From: Anaerolineales bacterium
GTDB lineage: Bacteria > Chloroflexota > Anaerolineae > Anaerolineales > DRMV01
Direction of reading: 5' to 3'
Length of the DNA: 9,737 nucleotides
Assembly: GCA_027044735.1 (NCBI GenBank)
Contig: JALUBW010000184.1
Coordinates: 1 to 9,737 of the forward strand
The notes beneath the pieces are model-generated. The model saw nothing but the letters and a program-made list of their open reading frames with translations, had not been told where the DNA came from and did not search any database. Positions 5,080 to 9,737 of this stretch are shown piece by piece. Position 1 is the first letter of the stretch, and each line of letters starts with the position of its first letter. The translations under genes and the position numbers were made by a program.

Positions 5080-6888
5080 TTACCACCCGCTTTCTTGGGC
5101 TTCGGTGCGGCTTTTGGTGAAGCATTCAATCGTGTCGCCCACTTGAAAATCTTGGAAGCCCTTGAGCGCGATGCCGCATTCGTAGCCGGCGCGGATTTCG
5201 CGCACATCCTCTTTACCGTGCTTCAGCGAGGCGAGGGGGCCTTCAAACAACACTTCGCCGTTGCGGATGACGCGCGCCAGCGCATTACGGCGCACCACGC
5301 CTTCACGCACGCGGCAACCGGCCACTTTGCCCACCTTGGGCACTTTGAAGACGGCGAGCACTTCGGCTTTGCCAATGACGGTTTCCTCTTCCTTGCCGCC
5401 CAGCATACCGGCGAGCGCCTTTTCCAAATCCTCGGTGAGGCGGTAGATGATGTTGTAGGTGCGGATGGAGACGCCAAGGCTTTCGGCAAGTTTGCGTGCG
5501 GCGGCATCGGGGCGCACGTTGAAGCCTATCACCACGGCTTTTGAAGCCGCGGCGAGGTTCACATCGTTTTCGCTTATATGCCCCACATCCGCATGCAAAA
5601 TGCGCACCTTGATGTCGCTCTTTGAGGCAACTTCCTCAATGGAATTGACCACCGGCTCAAGCGAGCCGTGCACATCCACCTTGACCACAAGGCGCAGTTC
5701 GTTGAGTTCGCCTGCTTGCACTTGGTTGAACAGGTCTTCAAGCGAAACTCGGCGCTGCTCTTTGAGTTGGCGCTCTTTGATTTCCTCCAAACGCTTTTCT
5801 ACAATTTGACGGGCGACTTTTTCGTCTTTCACCACTTGGAAGAGTTCGCCCGCGGCGGGCACGTCGTTGAAGCCGGTAACTTGCACGGGTTTGGAAGGCT
5901 CGGCGGCGCGCACGGGACGGCCGCGGTCATCGGTCATGGCGCGGATTTTGGCGTAGGTCGTTCCCGCCACAATCACATCCCGCAGTTTGAGCGTGCCGTT
6001 TTGGACGAGCAACGTGGCAACTACGCCGCGCCCCTTTTCACGGCTGGCTTCAATCACCGTGCCGATGACTTTGCCGTTGGGGTTGGCGCGAATGTTCATG
6101 CTTTCGGCGACGAGCAAAATTGCCTCAAGCAGGTCATCAATACCCTCTCTGAGTTTGGCTGAAACCGGCACAACCATTGTGTCGCCGCCCCATTCATCGG
6201 GCACAAGCCCTACATCGGCAAGTTGGCGCTTGACGCGCTCGGGGTTGGCGTTGGGGCGGTCAATTTTGTTGAGGGCGACGATGATGGGCACATGCGCGGC
6301 TTTGGCGTGCGCAATTGCTTCTTTGGTTTGGGGCATCACGCCGTCATCCGCAGCGACCACGAGCACCACAATATCCGCGCCCTGAGCGCCGCGGGCGCGC
6401 ATTGAGGTGAATGCCGCATGGCCGGGGGTGTCCAAAAATGTGATTTTTTGCCCGTTGTGTTCAACTTGGTATGCACCGATGTGCTGGGTAATGCCGCCGG
6501 CTTCGCGCTCCGCCACGTTCGTGTGGCGGATGGCGTCAAGCAAGGTGGTTTTGCCGTGGTCAACGTGTCCCAGCACGGCAACAACCGGCGGGCGCGGTTG
6601 CAGCGCCTCTTCCGGCTCGTTGGCTATCAGTTGCCGCCAAAGCGGAATTTCAGCCTCGGCTTCGGTTTGGAGTTCTTCTTCCTCTTCTTCCGGCACAACT
6701 TCGTAGCCCATTTCGGTGGCTACGATTTCGGCGGTTTCAAAATCTATCGTCTGGTTGATGGAAGCCATCACGCCGTTTGCCATCAGGGTTTTGATAACCG
6801 TGATGGGGCTGGCGTGCAGCGCGGTCGCCAGATCGCGCACGGTGAGGCTGGAGGGAAGTTTTATCGGCTCCTGCCCGTTATCGCTCAT
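5080..6888 (-). CDS. infB: Translation initiation factor IF-2
   Basis: 602 residues, a short form of IF2 (about 890 in E. coli) without a long N-terminal extension. IF2 is the GTPase that brings initiator fMet-tRNA to the 30S subunit and promotes 50S joining. An IF2-N module at about 9-62 is followed by a Glu-rich linker (67-80). The G domain has GHVDHGKT (107-114, P-loop), GGITQHIGA (131-139, switch region), DTPGH (153-157), NKID (207-210) and SAK (243-245). Domain II, the linker helix and the C-terminal fMet-tRNA-binding domain follow (about 280-602), ending AQESGW. The start has an excellent GAGGAGGT 4 nt upstream. A 94-nt gap separates it from ylxR. Confidence 0.97.
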   Translation of the reverse strand: MSDNGQEPIKLPSSLTVRDLATALHASPITVIKTLMANGVMASINQTIDFETAEIVATEMGYEVVPEEEEEELQTEAEAEIPLWRQLIANEPEEALQPRPPVVAVLGHVDHGKTTLLDAIRHTNVAEREAGGITQHIGAYQVEHNGQKITFLDTPGHAAFTSMRARGAQGADIVVLVVAADDGVMPQTKEAIAHAKAAHVPIIVALNKIDRPNANPERVKRQLADVGLVPDEWGGDTMVVPVSAKLREGIDDLLEAILLVAESMNIRANPNGKVIGTVIEASREKGRGVVATLLVQNGTLKLRDVIVAGTTYAKIRAMTDDRGRPVRAAEPSKPVQVTGFNDVPAAGELFQVVKDEKVARQIVEKRLEEIKERQLKEQRRVSLEDLFNQVQAGELNELRLVVKVDVHGSLEPVVNSIEEVASKSDIKVRILHADVGHISENDVNLAAASKAVVIGFNVRPDAAARKLAESLGVSIRTYNIIYRLTEDLEKALAGMLGGKEEETVIGKAEVLAVFKVPKVGKVAGCRVREGVVRRNALARVIRNGEVLFEGPLASLKHGKEDVREIRAGYECGIALKGFQDFQVGDTIECFTKSRTEAQESGW

Positions 6889-6982
6889 GTGTACCTCCTC
6901 AAGTGTATGCGCTGCGCGCTACACCTAATAGCCTCAAAACGAGAGGCAGGGGAATGAAGGCTCTTGGGAGGCCTTCGTTGTG
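6889..6982 (-). other. 94-nt ylxR-infB spacer with three short stem-loops and a strong ribosome binding site
   Basis: Read towards infB, the spacer holds an imperfect hairpin GAAGGC...GCCTTC (6956-6961 with 6971-6976), then GCCTC...GAGGC (arms 6931-6935 and 6943-6947), then GTGTA...TACAC with partly pairing GC-rich inner sequence (6903-6924). It ends in GAGGAGGT (6893-6900), the infB Shine-Dalgarno. There is no T-run typical of a terminator. The last hairpin ends 3 nt from the Shine-Dalgarno and could modulate infB translation; this is inference. Confidence 0.5.
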
Positions 6983-7291
6983 TTATTCGTTCGCGTTTTC
7001 TTCGTCTGCGTCGTCGGGGAGCATTTCCATGAACGCGCGCATCCGCGCTATATCGTCTTCGGTGAAGGTAACACGCAGAGCGCGCGCAAGTGTGCCTTTT
7101 TTCAAGGCCTGCTCCCAGCAGGAACGGCGGTCGTGCAAGTAAGCGCCGCGTCCGGGTAAACGACCGGTCAAGTCCACCCTAAGACCTTCTGGAGTGTAAA
7201 CCAACCGCACCAGTTGTCGTTTTGCTAAAGTGCGGTGGCAACCCACACACGTCCGTTGAGGGGTGTGCTTGCCGCGCTTCTTTTTAGCCAC
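6983..7291 (-). CDS. ylxR: YlxR/RnpM family RNA-binding protein (DUF448)
   Basis: 102 residues. The family sits between nusA and infB in many bacteria; the Bacillus protein binds RNase P RNA and modulates RNase P, hence the name RnpM. Seen: a basic start KKKRGKHTPQRTCVGCHRTL (4-23), where CVGC and the following Lys/Arg residues are typical; LVRLVYTPEG; GRLPGRGAYLHDRRSCWEQALKK with the conserved GRGAY-x-C core; and an acidic C-terminus. The start is GTG at 7291. It lies 9 nt after the nusA stop, and GAGGT of the ribosome binding site overlaps the nusA TGA, so its translation is probably coupled to nusA. Confidence 0.92.
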   Translation of the reverse strand: MAKKKRGKHTPQRTCVGCHRTLAKRQLVRLVYTPEGLRVDLTGRLPGRGAYLHDRRSCWEQALKKGTLARALRVTFTEDDIARMRAFMEMLPDDADEENANE

Positions 7292-7297
7292 TCCAAC

Positions 7298-7302
7298 ACC
7301 TC
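7298..7302 (-). promoter_or_regulatory. ylxR ribosome binding site overlapping the nusA stop codon
   Basis: Minus-strand GAGGT with 6 nt to the GTG start. Its first two bases are the last two of the nusA TGA. It supports GTG as the ylxR start. Confidence 0.75.
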
Positions 7303-9202
7303 AGTAATCCCACTCATCCTCCCAGTCATCGCGCTTGTGGCGCTTGAGAGGGATAAGGTCTTCTTCGCTATCGCCGTAGGCCATTTCAACAAAACGGCCA
7401 CCTTTTTTCTTTTTCTTCTTTTTCTTTTTAGCCTTGCTGGTTTCTACTTCTTCCTCTTCTTCCACCTCGGGAATATCTCCCGAAATTTCAACCTGTGAGA
7501 AAAGTTCTTCCAGTGAAGGTTCTTCTTCCTCTTCTTCCTCTTCGGGTTTCCCCTCGGCAGGCGGTTCTTCCGTAGTTTCCTCTTCCGTAGGTTGGGTTTC
7601 GGCTTCTACCGGCGCAGAAGGCTCTTCGGGCTCTGTTCTTTTTGCCGGTTCGGGGGATTCAAGGGGTTCAGGCTGCTCGGCAGGCTCTTCCTCGGCAGGC
7701 GCTTGCTCTTCTTCAAACAGCGCCAATGTGGATTGGATTTGCTCCATCGCCTTCGGACCAACGCCATCCAAGGCCAAAATTTCGTCGGGGTTGAGTTTCA
7801 TTTGGAGCATCAGGTCGCCGATGGAGTTGTAGCCTGCGTTGGTAAGGGTAATTATGAGGCGCGGCGATAGGCCAAGCACGTCCAGCGGCAGTTCAAAGGC
7901 GTCGTCGGGGATGGTGGCGCGGATTTCGGCGCGTTTTTGCGCCTCTTCCGAAAGAGCCGCCTCGCGCTGGGCTATCCAGCCGCGCTCAACGCGTTCCACA
8001 AACCGGATAAGCAGGCGATATTCTTCGGGGGCAATTAAGCGGCCTTCGGCTTTCTTAGCGAGCACGGCCTCCACTTTTTCCATCGTTTCGGCTTCCGCCT
8101 GCGCCATTTCGGCATATTCGGGGTTGGTTTGGAGTTTGTGGAGGGCATCGGCGGCGGCCTCGGGCAGGCTCTTGATGTCAATGCGCCAAGCGGTCAGTTT
8201 GGCCGCGAGGCGCGCGTTTTGCCCCTGCCGCCCGATGGCAAGGCTTAGTTGGTCTTCCGGCACTACGACCGTGGCGGTGCGAATTTCCGCTTTTTCATCC
8301 AAGTACACGCCAAGTACCTGCGCCGGGCTCAGGGCTTTGGCGATGAACACGTGGGGGTCGGGGTCCCACTGGATGACATCAATTTTTTCGCCGTGGAGTT
8401 CGCGCATGATGGCTTGAATGCGGACCCCGCGCAGGCCAACGCATGCCCCCACAGGGTCTATGTTGGGCGCAATGGCCGAGACGGCAACTTTGGAGCGCTT
8501 TCCGGCTTCGCGAGCAATGGCGCGAATTTCTACCTCGCCGCGGTAAATTTCGGGCACTTCTTCTTCAAGCAAGCGGCGCAGGTAGTTTTTGTGGGCGCGC
8601 GAAAGCACAATTTGCGGCCCTTTGTTTCCCGGCTTTACTTCCAGCAAAAGGGCGCGCAGGCGGTCGTGCACCCTAAAGCGCTCGCCCGGAATTTGCTCTT
8701 TGCGCGGCAAAATCGCTTCGGCATTCTTCTCCAGCCCTATAATCAAACCGTTGGGGCGCACTGCTTGGACTATGCCACCGACAATTTCACCCACCATTTT
8801 GCTGAAGTATTCGTACTGGATTTCGCGTTCAACCTCGCGCAACCGCTGTTGCAAGACTTGACGCGCCGTTTGCGCGGCAACGCGCCCCAAAGCCGGCGGC
8901 GTTACTTCCACCATCACAACATCGCCAAGCGTAACCTCAGGGTCTATTTGTTCCGCTTCTTCAAGCGAAATTTCGGTGGCGGGGTTTTCCACCTTTGATA
9001 CTACTTCTTTTTCCACCCAGAGGCGGTAAGTGCCTTTTTCTAAATTCAGTTCCACATCAACACGTTGTGAACCAGGGGCGCCCACTTCCTTGCGGTACGC
9101 CGCGGCAAGGGCGCGCTTAATCACGTCCATCACCGCTTCTTCAGGCAACTGCCGCGCTCCCAACAGTTCGTTGAATGCCAGTAGTAGTTCACTTTTTGCC
9201 AT
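7301..9202 (-). CDS. nusA: Transcription termination/antitermination factor NusA with long acidic tail
   Basis: 633 residues from the ATG at 9202; GTGGAG lies upstream at a long 11-nt spacing. NusA binds RNA polymerase and nascent RNA and controls pausing, termination and antitermination. The N-terminal RNAP-binding domain is about 1-130, S1 about 135-203, KH1 around [12 protein letters not shown] (251-262) and KH2 around [13 protein letters not shown] (321-333). A helical linker (350-425) is followed by a helix-hairpin-helix region (about 440-492, LGLSPRLI ... [13 protein letters not shown]). Residues ~497-633 are disordered-looking: Glu/Pro/Thr-rich, then a run of nine Lys (592-600), then a mixed-charge end with acidic/aromatic DDWEDEWDY. 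Gram-positive NusA is usually about 350-400 residues and E. coli's is 495. An upstream in-frame ATG (9487) would extend it through the promoter and leader, so it is rejected. It is the first operon gene here; rimP is not in front. Confidence 0.95.
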   Translation of the reverse strand: MAKSELLLAFNELLGARQLPEEAVMDVIKRALAAAYRKEVGAPGSQRVDVELNLEKGTYRLWVEKEVVSKVENPATEISLEEAEQIDPEVTLGDVVMVEVTPPALGRVAAQTARQVLQQRLREVEREIQYEYFSKMVGEIVGGIVQAVRPNGLIIGLEKNAEAILPRKEQIPGERFRVHDRLRALLLEVKPGNKGPQIVLSRAHKNYLRRLLEEEVPEIYRGEVEIRAIAREAGKRSKVAVSAIAPNIDPVGACVGLRGVRIQAIMRELHGEKIDVIQWDPDPHVFIAKALSPAQVLGVYLDEKAEIRTATVVVPEDQLSLAIGRQGQNARLAAKLTAWRIDIKSLPEAAADALHKLQTNPEYAEMAQAEAETMEKVEAVLAKKAEGRLIAPEEYRLLIRFVERVERGWIAQREAALSEEAQKRAEIRATIPDDAFELPLDVLGLSPRLIITLTNAGYNSIGDLMLQMKLNPDEILALDGVGPKAMEQIQSTLALFEEEQAPAEEEPAEQPEPLESPEPAKRTEPEEPSAPVEAETQPTEEETTEEPPAEGKPEEEEEEEEPSLEELFSQVEISGDIPEVEEEEEVETSKAKKKKKKKKKGGRFVEMAYGDSEEDLIPLKRHKRDDWEDEWDY

Positions 9203-9271
9203 TTTTCTGTTTTCTCCACAGTCAAGCAGTATGGGGCGCACGTGGCGGGGGCAACTTCCCATAAATACACA

Positions 9272-9296
9272 GAAAAGTGGGGAGAACCCACTTTTC
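9272..9296 (-). other. Perfect 10-bp stem-loop in the nusA leader
   Basis: Minus-strand arms GAAAAGTGGG (9287-9296) and CCCACTTTTC (9272-9281) with a 5-nt loop TTCTC. It lies about 25-50 nt into the predicted transcript and about 70 nt before the start codon. The 3' arm is T-rich and is followed by TGTGTATTT, an imperfect U-rich tract. It could act as a weak terminator/attenuator or a pause site, possibly for autoregulation by NusA; that role is inference. Confidence 0.65.
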
Positions 9297-9327
9297 AGCC
9301 AGCAACCACGGCCTTCCCCCGCTCGCA

Positions 9328-9356
9328 ATTTTAGCACAGTAGGGGGTGCGAGGCAA
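9328..9356 (-). promoter_or_regulatory. Predicted sigma-70-type promoter of the nusA operon
   Basis: Minus strand: -35 TTGCCT (9351-9356), 17-bp spacer, -10 TAAAAT (9328-9333) preceded by TGC, an extended -10 element. The predicted start near 9320 gives a leader of roughly 120 nt. No comparable promoter was seen inside the operon, so it probably serves all the genes down to ribF. Confidence 0.7.
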
Positions 9357-9426
9357 GGATTTTTGAAATTAGCCCCCTGCCTACTGGTTGGTAAGTTTTG
9401 GGCGTTCGGGAATAGCATTGTAATTC

Positions 9427-9444
9427 GGCCGCCAAGATGGCGCC
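9427..9444. promoter_or_regulatory. Imperfect palindrome just upstream of a TATAAT box, possible operator
   Basis: GGCCGCCAAGATGGCGCC has arms CGCCA / TGGCG around AGA, plus partly matching flanks. It ends 8 nt before the -10 at 9453, where the -35 would be expected, so a regulator binding here could activate or block the promoter. No regulator is encoded nearby. Confidence 0.35.
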
Positions 9445-9452
9445 TAAGGCAG

Positions 9453-9458
9453 TATAAT
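9453..9458 (+). promoter_or_regulatory. Consensus -10 box for the small membrane protein gene
   Basis: A perfect TATAAT lies 44 nt before the start codon. There is no recognisable -35 at 16-18 bp and no TGn extension, so the promoter may need an activator or the match may be chance. Confidence 0.45.
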
Positions 9459-9502
9459 CTTGGTAAACCCCCGTAGCACTTTGCCACCGTAGGAGTTTTG
9501 CG

Positions 9503-9691
9503 ATGAGCGTACCGCTTTCTTTGCTAAATAACCCCCTTTTGCTTTTTATTCTCATCATTGTCGGTATAGCGTTGGTGGTAGGTTTGTTCAAGTTCGTGAT
9601 AAAAACCGTATGGCACTTGGTGTTTTGGTGCTGTTTTGTGGCGGTTTTGGTCGGTATTGGAGTGGTGATCGGCAAGTACCTTTTGCATTAG
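9503..9691 (+). CDS. Small two-helix membrane protein, unrecognised
   Basis: 62 residues, divergent from the nusA operon. I do not recognise the family. The ATG at 9503 has AGGAG (9491-9495) 7 nt upstream and a TATAAT box upstream, which supports it being a real gene. The protein is almost entirely hydrophobic: helix 1 about 11-29, a short basic turn with Lys30 and Lys34, helix 2 about 38-57 containing a Cys-Cys pair (43-44), and a basic end GKYLLH. There is no signal-peptide-like cleavage site. By positive-inside logic the Lys-containing loop and C-terminus compete, so topology is unclear. The repeat family resumes 25 nt after its stop. Confidence 0.65.
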   Translation: MSVPLSLLNNPLLLFILIIVGIALVVGLFKFVIKTVWHLVFWCCFVAVLVGIGVVIGKYLLH

Positions 9692-9716
9692 TAACCGCTC
9701 AGCCTCGGTAAGGAGA

Positions 9717-9737
9717 AACCGCAGATTACGCAGATTG
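9717..9737. repeat. CACAGATT-family repeat at the window edge
   Basis: Bases 9717-9736 are the exact reverse complement of 1172-1191 (words CGCAGATTA, CGCAGATT). The window ends inside it, so its full extent is unknown. It shows that the family is dispersed and not confined to the ribF-thyX gap. Confidence 0.75.

Noticed and set aside
7401..7440. A-rich run (minus strand) in the nusA Lys stretch as a programmed frameshift site
   Set aside because: The longest run is six A, the codons do not form an X-XXY-YYZ heptamer in the right frame, and the protein continues sensibly in frame to its stop.
8249..8998. Plus-strand open frame of 249 codons, and other long plus-strand frames under nusA, infB and nrnA
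   Set aside because: Antisense shadows of confidently identified genes, with no ribosome binding sites or recognisable motifs.
9203..9487. Possible 95-residue N-terminal extension of NusA
   Set aside because: It would run through the predicted promoter and leader hairpin, and the extra residues resemble no NusA N-terminus. [10 protein letters not shown] fits the family start.

Overview
The window is a single-orientation block of housekeeping translation genes on the minus strand, with a repeat-filled gap and a ThyX-type gene at its left end and a small divergent gene at its right end. Protein similarity suggests Chloroflexota, probably Anaerolineae. The reasons are the tandem-domain ThyX-like protein, a NusA with a long acidic C-terminal tail, a short IF2, and short-period CACAGATT-type intergenic repeats. 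This placement is inferred from recognition, not from a database search. Coding GC is fairly high.

Layout, read from right to left in the direction of transcription: a divergent intergenic region (9203-9502) holds a good sigma-70-like promoter and a leader stem-loop for the operon. The genes then run nusA (7301-9202), ylxR/rnpM (6983-7291, GTG start), infB (5080-6888), rbfA (4658-5077), nrnA (3706-4668), truB (2679-3605) and ribF (1747-2670). Junctions are tight: 9, 94, 2, -11, 100 and 8 nt. The two longer gaps (infB upstream and truB upstream) each carry predicted stem-loops. This is the classical nusA-infB operon, covering transcription elongation/antitermination, initiation factor IF2, 30S maturation, nanoRNA degradation, tRNA pseudouridine-55 and flavin cofactor synthesis. 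It lacks rimP in front and rpsO behind.

The 640-nt gap between ribF and the thyX-like gene (1107-1746) has no credible gene. It is a mosaic of short repeats with a 9-10 bp period, a 31-bp exact duplication, a 36-bp tandem array, and a ~138-bp palindromic MITE-like element. The repeat family reaches into the end of ribF and supplies its last codons and stop, and it reappears at the right edge of the window (9717-9737). The gene at 1-1106 is the N-terminal 368 residues of a tandem ThyX-domain protein that continues beyond the window. Its two ThyX signature motifs are degenerate in complementary ways.

At the right end, a 62-residue two-helix membrane protein (9503-9691, plus strand) has a clean Shine-Dalgarno and an upstream TATAAT, but I do not recognise it. 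I found no rRNA, tRNA, CRISPR, insertion sequence, phage or defence system. The most unusual elements are the ThyX pair, the repeat structures and the leader/intercistronic hairpins.
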